A stretch of 10,813 nucleotides of DNA from assembly GCA_910578035.1 (NCBI GenBank), contig CAJTOB010000069.1:1-10813 (forward strand). The letters run 5' to 3'. How positions within the stretch are numbered: position 1 is the stretch's first letter; every line of letters starts with the position of its first letter. This document shows positions 1 through 5,521 of the stretch, piece by piece. The notes beneath the pieces are model-generated. The model was not told the DNA's origin. It saw only the letters and a program-made list of their open reading frames with translations, and ran no database searches. A program made the position numbers and the translations under genes. The stretch is from an uncultured Muribaculaceae bacterium. GTDB lineage: Bacteria; Bacteroidota; Bacteroidia; Bacteroidales; Muribaculaceae.

Positions 1-7
1 ATTTAAG

Positions 8-15
8 CAAAAATA
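8..15 (-). promoter_or_regulatory. Possible -7 box (TAnnTTTG) facing out of the window to the left
   Basis: Read on the minus strand this is TATTTTTG, which fits the Bacteroidota primary-sigma -7 consensus TAnnTTTG. It lies just beyond the left copy of the 34-bp edge repeat and points towards a gene outside the window. No convincing -33 TTTG element is visible at the usual distance, so it may be chance in AT-rich DNA. Confidence 0.25.
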
Positions 16-21
16 CACCAA

Positions 22-55
22 CCTGTGTTTTCACATATGTTTTTAAACAACCTCT
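22..55 (-). repeat. Left copy of a 34-bp inverted repeat shared with 10762-10795
   Basis: The sequence 22-55 matches the reverse complement of 10762-10795 at 32 of 34 positions; the mismatches are at 28 and 42. Read outward (minus strand) it starts AGAGGTTGTTTAA, contains the palindrome ACATATGT and a TGTG-AAAA-CACA dyad, and ends CACAGG. Similarity stops abruptly on the outer side after about position 22 and on the inner side after 55. This fits terminal inverted repeats of an insertion-sequence family lying outside the window, or a shared regulatory leader of outward-facing genes. Nothing in the window decides between these. Confidence 0.8.
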
Positions 56-63
56 AATAATTA

Positions 64-107
64 AGAATTAATAGCTGTGTTGCTGATAATTATACATTAT
101 TAATTCT
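64..107 (-). terminator. AT-rich hairpin downstream of kdgK, possible terminator
   Basis: AGAATTAATA (64-73) is perfectly complementary to TATTAATTCT (98-107), giving a 10-bp stem with a 24-nt loop. It starts about 10 nt after the kdgK stop codon in the direction of transcription and is followed by an A/T-rich stretch. The stem is all A/T apart from one G-C pair and there is no clean U-run, so termination would be weak. The arms also read as heptamers (TAATTCT, TAATTAT), so this may instead belong to the intergenic repeat family seen in other gaps. Confidence 0.4.
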
Positions 108-116
108 GAATTTGCT

Positions 117-1139
117 TTAGCGCTGGACGCGGCCGTTGGCGTTCCCTCCGGCGAGGGCTTCTACTTCGGCGGCTGTGACGAGGTTGAAGTCGCCGTTGAT
201 TGTGTGCTTGAGGGACGATGCTGCAACTGCAAATTCGAGAGCGTCGCCCTGGTTTTCCTTGGTTAGAAGGCCGTGGATAAGGCCGCCTGAGAAGCTGTCG
301 CCGCCGCCTACGCGGTCAATGATGGGGTTGATGTCGTAGCGTTTACTCACGTAGAAGTCTTTACCGTTGTATATCATAGCCTTCCAGCCGTTGTGAGTGG
401 CTGAGAATGATTCGCGCAGGGTTGAGACTACATATTTGAAGCCGAATTCGCGAGCCATAGCCTCGAAGATGCCTTTGTAGCCTTCGGCATCGGTATTGCC
501 GCCTTCTACGTCGCTGTCGGGCTTAAATCCGAGGCAGAGTTCGGCGTCTTCTTCGTTGCCGATGCAGACATCGACATATTTCATGAGGGGGCGCATGATG
601 GACTGCGCTTTTTCGCTGGTCCAGAGTTTTTTACGGAAGTTGAGGTCTACGCTCACAGTGACGCCGTGGCGTTTTGCCGCTTCGCAGGCGAGGCGCGTGA
701 GCTCTGCCGCTTTATCGGAGATAGCGGGGGTTATGCCGCTCCAGTGGAACCAGTCGGCTCCTTCCATGATTGCGTCGAAGTCGAAATCAGCGGGGTCGGC
801 TTCGGCAATTGCACTGCCAGCGCGGTCATATATGACCTTTGAAGGGCGCATGGAGGCGCCAGTCTCGCAGTAGTATATGCCTACGCGGTTTCCTCCGCGG
901 GCTATGGCAGAGGTGTCTACACCGTAGCGGCGAAGGGCATTGACGGCAGCCTGGCCGATTTCGTGTGTAGGAAGTTTGGAAACGAAGCATGCGTGGTGGC
1001 CGTAGTTGGCGCAGCTCACGGCTACGTTTGCTTCGCCGCCGCCCCAGATTACGTCGAAATTGTCGACTTGTACGAAGCGTTTGTTGCCTTCGGGCGAGAG
1101 ACGGAGCATGATTTCTCCGAGTGTTACTATTTTGCTCAT
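117..1139 (-). CDS. kdgK: 2-dehydro-3-deoxygluconate kinase (PfkB/ribokinase family)
   Basis: The 340-aa protein is a cytoplasmic PfkB-family sugar kinase that most likely phosphorylates 2-keto-3-deoxygluconate (KDG) to KDPG with ATP. The N-terminal substrate-side motif GGGEANVA lies at residues 33-40. The C-terminal PfkB signature DRVGGGDSFSGGL lies at 275-287 and contains the expected catalytic base D281 and the GGGD anion hole. The length is normal for the family, and the ATG at 1139 gives the usual short beta strand (KIVTLGEIMLRL) at the N-terminus. Specificity cannot be read from PfkB motifs alone; the KDG assignment rests on the whole-sequence look of KdgK proteins and on kduI and kduD in the same run of genes. 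It is the last gene of the run. Its leader is an unusual C-rich octamer array ending 3 nt before the ATG, with no Shine-Dalgarno sequence. Fructokinase or another ribokinase relative is the alternative. Confidence 0.85.
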   Translation of the reverse strand: MSKIVTLGEIMLRLSPEGNKRFVQVDNFDVIWGGGEANVAVSCANYGHHACFVSKLPTHEIGQAAVNALRRYGVDTSAIARGGNRVGIYYCETGASMRPSKVIYDRAGSAIAEADPADFDFDAIMEGADWFHWSGITPAISDKAAELTRLACEAAKRHGVTVSVDLNFRKKLWTSEKAQSIMRPLMKYVDVCIGNEEDAELCLGFKPDSDVEGGNTDAEGYKGIFEAMAREFGFKYVVSTLRESFSATHNGWKAMIYNGKDFYVSKRYDINPIIDRVGGGDSFSGGLIHGLLTKENQGDALEFAVAASSLKHTINGDFNLVTAAEVEALAGGNANGRVQR

Positions 1140-1142
1140 GTT

Positions 1143-1180
1143 TTAGGGGGTTAGGAGGTTAGGAGGTTGGGATTTTAGGG
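1143..1180 (-). repeat. Octamer repeat array (TTAGGAGG on the plus strand) in the kdgK leader
   Basis: Plus-strand units TTAGGGGG (1143-1150), TTAGGAGG (1151-1158) and TTAGGAGG (1159-1166) stand in tandem, followed by a degenerate G-rich continuation to about 1180 and further purine-rich sequence to about 1205. On the transcribed (minus) strand the kdgK leader therefore reads as repeated CCTCCTAA up to the start codon. The array resembles the heptamers in the other gaps of this window. Unlike gap 2591-2664 it has only one orientation. Confidence 0.7.
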
Positions 1181-1267
1181 GGGGGAGGGAGTCAGGAGGG
1201 GCGAAAGAGCTATTATCTTAACTTTTTTCGACTTTATACTTTGTACACCTTGCCTTTATGCACCGTT

Positions 1268-2581
1268 TTACTCTTCTTCAAGCGATTTCATCAGCCGGAC
1301 GGCGTCGACGTAGCGGGCAATGCCTTCGGCGACGAGTTTGGCGTCCTGCATGGCATGGACAACGGTTGCGGGCCGGTTGGTGACGTCGCCGCCGGCGAAA
1401 ACGCCTTTGCGGGTTGTCATGCCATAGGGGTTGTCGCGTGTTATGACGTAGCCATTGCGGTCTACTTCGATGCCTTCGGTGGTAGATACGATGCGTGATG
1501 CCGGGGCGCTTCCGACGGCGAGAATTACGCGGTCGGCCGGTACGGTGTAGCGTCGGCCGTCGGTTTCGATTGTGATGTGGCTCAGGCGGTTTGCTTCGGC
1601 ACCTTCAATTTCTGTGATTGAGGAATTCCATAGGAATCGCACGCCTTCCGCAACGGCATCGTCGTATTCAGAGCGCAGAGCCTTCATTTCGTTGATAGAG
1701 CGGTGATATATCACAGAAACCTGGCTGGAGCCCATGCGAATGGCGGTTCGGGCCGCATCAATGGCAGTATTGCCGCAGCCGACGACGAAAACTTTGTCGC
1801 CGTTGCCTACAATAACCTCGCGGCGGTCTATGTTGCCATTCTGATATAGGCTCACGCGACGCAGGAACCAGATTGCCTGGCGCACGCCAGAGTGCTCTAT
1901 GCCCGGAATGTCGAGTTTTTTGGGCTTGCCTGTGCCTGTGCCCATGAATATGGCGTCGAAACCGCGCTCGAAGAGGTTATCGATGGTGTAGAACTTGCCG
2001 ATGGTGGTGCCGAGGTGGAATATGACGCCGAGGCGTTCGATTTTCTCAATTTCGTGGCGCACCACGTCTTTGGGCAGTCGGTATTCGGGTATGCCGAATC
2101 GCAGGACGCCTCCGGCCTCGGGCTCCATTTCGAATATTTCGACGGCAAATCCTTTGCGGGCGAGGTCGCCTGCGATGGTGAGTCCGGCAGGTCCGCTGCC
2201 GATTACGGCAATGCGGCCGCGCGATTTTTCGGGTATTGCTTCGTGCGATAGGCCTGCGTCGGTGTCGAAATCGGCCACGAAGCGTTCGAGTTTGCCGATG
2301 TTGATATGTGCTCCTTTCTTGCCGAGTACGCAGTTGCCTTCGCACTGGCGTTCGTGGGCGCATACACGTCCGCACACTGCGGGGAGATTGCTGCGGTTGT
2401 GGATTATATTGAGGGCATTGCCGAAGTTGCCTTTGGCAAGTTCAGCAATCCACTCGGGTATGTCGTTGCTTATCGGGCAGCCTTTCTTGCACTGCGGCAC
2501 CTTGCAGTGCAGGCAGCGCTGGGCTTCGCGGATAGCTTCGGGGAGAGTGTAGTTTTCAGATACTTCTTTGAAATCGTCCAT
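1268..2581 (-). CDS. gltD: Glutamate synthase small-subunit-like NAD(P)H oxidoreductase (GltD family)
   Basis: The 437-aa protein belongs to the GltD/NfnL-type family of cytoplasmic FAD and iron-sulfur NAD(P)H-dependent oxidoreductases. The N-terminal domain has two cysteine groups, C23-C26-C31-C35 and C70-C74-C80-C84, able to hold two [4Fe-4S] clusters. The FAD-binding motif GSGPAGL lies at 128-134, the pyridine-nucleotide motif GCGNTA at 268-273, and the second FAD contact GGDV at 397-400. In GltBD this subunit passes electrons from NADPH to the large subunit that makes glutamate from 2-oxoglutarate and glutamine. No large subunit (gltB) and no NfnS partner is adjacent. It may therefore work with a distant partner, or as one of the stand-alone GltA-type enzymes. 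It lies 89 bp after kduI and 128 bp before kdgK, so co-transcription with the uronate genes is possible, but the gaps carry repeat arrays. The family is clear; the exact reaction and symbol are less so. Confidence 0.8.
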   Translation of the reverse strand: MDDFKEVSENYTLPEAIREAQRCLHCKVPQCKKGCPISNDIPEWIAELAKGNFGNALNIIHNRSNLPAVCGRVCAHERQCEGNCVLGKKGAHINIGKLERFVADFDTDAGLSHEAIPEKSRGRIAVIGSGPAGLTIAGDLARKGFAVEIFEMEPEAGGVLRFGIPEYRLPKDVVRHEIEKIERLGVIFHLGTTIGKFYTIDNLFERGFDAIFMGTGTGKPKKLDIPGIEHSGVRQAIWFLRRVSLYQNGNIDRREVIVGNGDKVFVVGCGNTAIDAARTAIRMGSSQVSVIYHRSINEMKALRSEYDDAVAEGVRFLWNSSITEIEGAEANRLSHITIETDGRRYTVPADRVILAVGSAPASRIVSTTEGIEVDRNGYVITRDNPYGMTTRKGVFAGGDVTNRPATVVHAMQDAKLVAEGIARYVDAVRLMKSLEEE

Positions 2582-2590
2582 CTATTAATG

Positions 2591-2664
2591 AGTTACAAGC
2601 TACAAGTTAGGAGTTGGAAGTTGGGCGTATGTCCGTTAACTTCTAACTCCTAATTTCTAACTGT
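2591..2664. repeat. Divergent heptamer arrays forming a 16-bp hairpin between kduI and the gltD-like gene
   Basis: TTAGGAGTTGGAAGTT (2607-2622) and AACTTCTAACTCCTAA (2638-2653) are complementary at 15 of 16 positions around a 15-nt loop. The right arm reads as plus-strand heptamers TAACTTC, TAACTCC, TAATTTC, TAACTGT (2637-2664). The left arm reads as minus-strand heptamers of the same kind (CAACTTC, CAACTCC, TAACTTG, TAGCTTG). In the transcript this would fold into a long stem after kduI and could weaken read-through or protect upstream mRNA. There is no U-run, so it is not a standard terminator. Confidence 0.75.
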
Positions 2665-2670
2665 TTCTAT

Positions 2671-3591
2671 TTATTTCATTTCGAGGTAGGTGACCTTGTC
2701 CATGTCGCCATAGTCAAGGTTTTCACCTCCCATGCCCCAGATAAACATGTAGTTCGATGTTCCGGCTGCGGCATGTATGCTCCATTCGGGTGCCATCACG
2801 GCCTGCTCGTTGTGGAGCCAGATGAGACGGTTTTCCTGCGGTTCGCCCATGAGGTGGCAAATTGCATTGCCCTCGGGTACGTTGAAGTAGAAATAAGCTT
2901 CGACACGGCGGTCGTGGGTGTGTGCAGGCATTGTGTTCCATACCGAACCGGGCATCAGCTCAGTGAGACCCATCTGGAGCTGACACGGCCCTTCTTCGAG
3001 GACGTTGTTTGTGATGAGCTGATTGATGTAGCGGTCGTTGCTCTCCTCGAGCGAGCCGGCGTGCATGCGGTTGGCTTTGATGGAGCCTTTGCGGCCGTCG
3101 ATTGTTATGAGCTGGGTCTTGTAAGCCTTGTGGGCGGGGGTTGAGTTGATGTAGAAGCGGGCCGGATTGGCATTGTCCTTGCTGCGGAAGGTGATGTTCT
3201 TGTTGCCGCGTCCTACATAGAGGGCATCTTTGAAGTGGAGCTCATAGTCTTTTCCGTCTACGCTCACTATGCCGTCGCCGCCGGTGTTGATCACACCGAG
3301 TTCGCGGCGTTCGAGGAAGTATTCGGCCTTGAGCGGGTCTATGGTCTCGAGGACGATAGTCTTGCCGACGGGCACCACGCCACCGTATATGATGCGGTCG
3401 TACATGCTGTAGGTGAGGTTGATTTTGTTTTCTTCCATCACCTTGGGCATCATGAAGTGCGAGCGGAGCTGCTCGGTGTCGTAGCGCTTCACGTCGTCGG
3501 GGTGGCAAGCGCGCAGAATCTTATATTCGGTCTGGGCCGATACGGCCAGAGTTGCGGCGAGAGCTATTGCCGCGAAAATAGTCTTTTTCAT
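2671..3591 (-). CDS. kduI: 5-keto-4-deoxyuronate isomerase (KduI) with an N-terminal signal peptide
   Basis: KduI converts 5-keto-4-deoxyuronate (4-deoxy-L-threo-5-hexosulose uronate), the product of unsaturated uronate hydrolysis, into 2,5-diketo-3-deoxygluconate. It is a cupin-type zinc enzyme. The expected metal ligands are visible as H224, H226 and E231 in MPAHTHDRRVEAYFYF, and H273 in EWSIHAAAG. Other family landmarks are YFLERRELGVINTGG (91-105), DALYVGRG (122-129) and MGLTELMPGSVWNTMP (207-222). Residues 1-19 form a classic signal peptide (KK, hydrophobic core, VSA then Q). Known cytoplasmic KduI, as I recall the E. coli enzyme of about 278 aa, starts in the region equivalent to residues 22-25. 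The next Met is residue 47, inside the conserved part, so no obvious cytoplasmic start exists. There is no lipobox Cys. The ATG overlaps the EIIC gene stop (ATGA), implying translational coupling. The function is secure; the periplasmic location is inferred. Confidence 0.92.
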   Translation of the reverse strand: MKKTIFAAIALAATLAVSAQTEYKILRACHPDDVKRYDTEQLRSHFMMPKVMEENKINLTYSMYDRIIYGGVVPVGKTIVLETIDPLKAEYFLERRELGVINTGGDGIVSVDGKDYELHFKDALYVGRGNKNITFRSKDNANPARFYINSTPAHKAYKTQLITIDGRKGSIKANRMHAGSLEESNDRYINQLITNNVLEEGPCQLQMGLTELMPGSVWNTMPAHTHDRRVEAYFYFNVPEGNAICHLMGEPQENRLIWLHNEQAVMAPEWSIHAAAGTSNYMFIWGMGGENLDYGDMDKVTYLEMK

Positions 3592-5009
3592 TCTTTAGAT
3601 TGTATTTCAGTAGATTTGGCTGCGACCATGGCCCGCTGGTTGCGGATAATATGGACGCGGTTCCACCACATCATAGCCATTGTGCCGAGCACAAGTATTG
3701 CTGTTCCTATCCATTTGAGACCGTGGACACACTGGAAAATCAGCCATGCCAGAGGGCTGGAGGCGAAGTCGAGGCTGCCTCCGGCGAAGCCTTCGGGAAT
3801 AGCGACTGCGCCGTCGCCGGTGACGGCGTAGACGTCTTTGGCCGCGAGTGTGAACCAGGGAGCGAGGTTGGTGACAAGGTAGAGGCCAAGGGCCATCACC
3901 ACAAGACCGATGATGAAGGTCTTGAACACGTTGCCTTTAGTGAATGGCAGTACGAGGGGGAAGACATAGAACATGCCGGCGAGCGAGGCCAGCGGCAGGA
4001 ACTGGTTGCCGGGGAGGACAACGGCCAGCAGGAGAGTCACGGGGATGAGGAGCAGCGATACCACAAGAGTGGTCGGGTTGCCGATGACAAGGGCGGGGCT
4101 CATGCCGATGTTGAGGCCCTCGGCACCCTTGAATTTGCGGGCAATGAGGCTACGAGTGGCGTCGCTGATAGGTTTGAGACCCTCAATGAAGAGGACTGTG
4201 ACGCGGGGTATGAGTTCCATCACGGCGCCCATCTTGATGCCAAGGCCGAGAATGTAGGGAATTTTATCGACGATTTCGGCAAAAGAAGTGCATGTGAGGC
4301 AGCCTATGACAACACCTACAATTACGCCAAGGAAGAGGGGCTCTCCGAGGAGACCGAATTTCTTCTTCATGCCTTCGGCGTCGATTTCGAGTTTGTCGAC
4401 ACCGGGAATCTTGTCGAGGCCCTTGTTGATGGCCCATGCAAAAGGCACGAAGCCGGCACAGAAAGGCTGCGGAATGGATATTCCATCCATGTCCTTATAG
4501 TAGCCCTGGAATTTCTTTGCAGTCATGTCGGCGAGTATCAGAGTGATGATATAGCATACGATGGCGCCGAAGAAGCCCCATGCGAGCGAGCCGGAGGCAA
4601 AGTAGATGACTGCGCCGATGAAGGCGAAGTGCCAGTAGTTCCAGAGGTCGATGTTGACTGTGCGTGTGGTTTTGGTTATCAGCATCAAAATGTTGACGCC
4701 TAAACAGACCGGGATTATGAGCGCGCCGACGGCAGTGTTGTAAGCCACGGCAGCGGCAGCCGGCCAGCCCATGTCGAAAACGTGGAGCTGGAGGTCGTAG
4801 ATGTCGACTACGGCGTTGAGTGCCGGACCAAGTGCCGAGGTCAGCAGCGCAGTGACAATCGACAGACCGACAAAGCCGACACCGACTTTGAGGCCTGCCT
4901 TGAGTGCATCGCCGAGTTTAATGCCTATGCAGACTCCCAGAACGGTGAAGATGACAGGCATCATCACCGCCGCACCCAGGCTGATGATATATGAAAAAAA
5001 TTGTTCCAA
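3588..5009 (-). CDS. GatC-like PTS EIIC membrane protein, orphan, probable uronate-derivative transporter
   Basis: The 473-aa polytopic membrane protein is of the PTS galactitol EIIC (GatC) family. It can be followed alongside E. coli GatC (about 451 aa, compared from memory) from the N-terminus: LKAGLKVGVGFVGLSIV (36-52), LHVFDMGWP (75-83), VNIDLWNYWHFAFIGA (118-133), IPGVDKLEIDAEGMKKKFG (201-219), IPRV (267-270), MSPALVIG (303-310), VLPGNQFLPL (331-340) and KGNVFKTFI (358-366). Where my recalled GatC has GIAIPH, this protein has GISIPQ (Q181). EIIC normally moves sugar coupled to phosphorylation by EIIA/EIIB, but none of these lies in the window. Its position between kduD and kduI, with ATGA overlap with kduI, suggests uptake of a kdu-pathway intermediate without phosphorylation. 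The start is TTG at 5009. An in-frame TAA lies two codons upstream, and the first ATG (residue 16) would cut the conserved N-terminus. The family is secure; the substrate is inferred. Confidence 0.85.
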   Translation of the reverse strand: MEQFFSYIISLGAAVMMPVIFTVLGVCIGIKLGDALKAGLKVGVGFVGLSIVTALLTSALGPALNAVVDIYDLQLHVFDMGWPAAAAVAYNTAVGALIIPVCLGVNILMLITKTTRTVNIDLWNYWHFAFIGAVIYFASGSLAWGFFGAIVCYIITLILADMTAKKFQGYYKDMDGISIPQPFCAGFVPFAWAINKGLDKIPGVDKLEIDAEGMKKKFGLLGEPLFLGVIVGVVIGCLTCTSFAEIVDKIPYILGLGIKMGAVMELIPRVTVLFIEGLKPISDATRSLIARKFKGAEGLNIGMSPALVIGNPTTLVVSLLLIPVTLLLAVVLPGNQFLPLASLAGMFYVFPLVLPFTKGNVFKTFIIGLVVMALGLYLVTNLAPWFTLAAKDVYAVTGDGAVAIPEGFAGGSLDFASSPLAWLIFQCVHGLKWIGTAILVLGTMAMMWWNRVHIIRNQRAMVAAKSTEIQSKE

Positions 5010-5022
5010 TTTTTTTTAGTTA

Positions 5023-5056
5023 GGGGCGAGGTACGAGGTGCGGGGTACGAGGGTGA
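5023..5056 (-). repeat. Left heptamer inverted repeat flanking the four-helix-bundle gene
   Basis: On the minus strand the array reads as units TACCCCG, CACCTCG, TACCTCG and then CCCCTAA. Positions 5023-5042 pair with 5490-5509. It lies 13 nt upstream of the TTG start of the EIIC gene, so it forms part of that gene's leader. Confidence 0.7.
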
Positions 5057-5104
5057 TATTGTTTCCGCAAGATGTACAATCGTCTATTATTTAATAAATT
5101 TATG

Positions 5105-5112
5105 TATATTTG
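5105..5112 (+). promoter_or_regulatory. Probable -7 promoter box for the four-helix-bundle gene
   Basis: TATATTTG fits the Bacteroidota -7 consensus TAnnTTTG exactly and lies 20 nt upstream of the ATG at 5133, leaving a short leader. The surrounding 5085-5110 stretch is AT-rich. A clear -33 TTTG at the usual spacing is not seen. Confidence 0.5.
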
Positions 5113-5132
5113 CCAACCTTAATATTTAGTCT

Positions 5133-5486
5133 ATGTTTATCTTTGAGAAACTAAGCGTATGGCAAAAGACCAGAGTTCTGGTCAAAGAGATATATGAGCT
5201 TACTTCGGAATTTCCTGTTGAGGAAAAATACGGTCTGTGCAATCAGATTCAAAGAGCTGTTATTTCTGTGAGTTCTAATATCGCTGAAGGAGCTGGCCGC
5301 TTTTTTGCCAAAGAAAAGCTACATTTCTATAGCATCGCTTATGGTTCTCTTCTTGAAGTCGCAAGCCAACTTATATTGGCCTGCGACCTTGACTATATCA
5401 AGAGAAGTGATTTTGAGCGTTTGGAGCCATTAATGACCGAGGTCGCAAAAATGATTACCGGAATGATGAAAACTCTCAAACAGTAA
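5133..5486 (+). CDS. Four-helix-bundle protein (S23/23S rRNA intervening-sequence family)
   Basis: The 117-aa protein matches the four-helix-bundle family first described from open reading frames in 23S rRNA intervening sequences; the accessory protein Avd of diversity-generating retroelements has the same fold. The N-terminal helix is FEKLSVWQKTRVLVKEIYELT (about 4-24), the family hallmark AVISVSSNIAEGAGR lies at 42-56, and helix three contains FYSIAYGSLLEVASQL (65-80). The C-terminal helix is about 93-116. The length is typical of the family and there is no signal peptide. The molecular role of stand-alone copies is not established; nucleic-acid binding is plausible given the fold. It is the only plus-strand gene in the window, has its own promoter box, and is bracketed by inverted heptamer repeats. 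It is not inside an rRNA gene. No reverse transcriptase or variable repeat was recognised nearby, so a complete diversity-generating retroelement is not supported here. Confidence 0.88.
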   Translation: MFIFEKLSVWQKTRVLVKEIYELTSEFPVEEKYGLCNQIQRAVISVSSNIAEGAGRFFAKEKLHFYSIAYGSLLEVASQLILACDLDYIKRSDFERLEPLMTEVAKMITGMMKTLKQ

Positions 5487-5515
5487 CTTCGTACCTCGTA
5501 CCTCGCTCCTCTCCA
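5487..5515 (+). repeat. Right heptamer inverted repeat flanking the four-helix-bundle gene
   Basis: The tandem units TACCTCG, TACCTCG and then CTCCTCT start directly after the TAA stop of the four-helix-bundle gene. Positions 5490-5509 are complementary to 5023-5042 at 18 of 20 positions. The array ends 7 nt before the last base of kduD (5522), so it also lies in the kduD 3' region. Confidence 0.75.
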
Positions 5516-5521
5516 CTACAA

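Larger units (their letters stand above)
5023..5509. mobile_element. Candidate 487-bp element: four-helix-bundle gene between heptamer inverted repeats
   Basis: The segment is bounded by 20-bp inverted repeats: 5023-5042 matches the reverse complement of 5490-5509 at 18 of 20 positions. It encloses its own TAnnTTTG promoter box and one plus-strand gene, opposite to all other genes here. It separates kduD from the EIIC gene in an otherwise functionally coherent run. Both repeats are made of TACCTCG-type heptamers read outward. No transposase is present and no target-site duplication could be defined. A mobile or repeat-associated unit is an inference from this layout. Confidence 0.35.

Noticed and set aside
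1143..2664. Short tandem arrays considered as a CRISPR array
   Set aside because: The units are 7-8 nt without spacers, and no cas genes are present.
3600..4703. Long plus-strand open frame (367 codons) antisense to the EIIC-like gene
   Set aside because: It lies wholly opposite a well-conserved membrane protein. Its translation has no family-like motifs, and the frame is explained by the high-GC codon pattern of the real gene.
5023..5515. Diversity-generating retroelement around the four-helix-bundle (Avd-like) gene
   Set aside because: No reverse transcriptase and no template/variable repeat pair was seen in the window; only the accessory-type fold is present.
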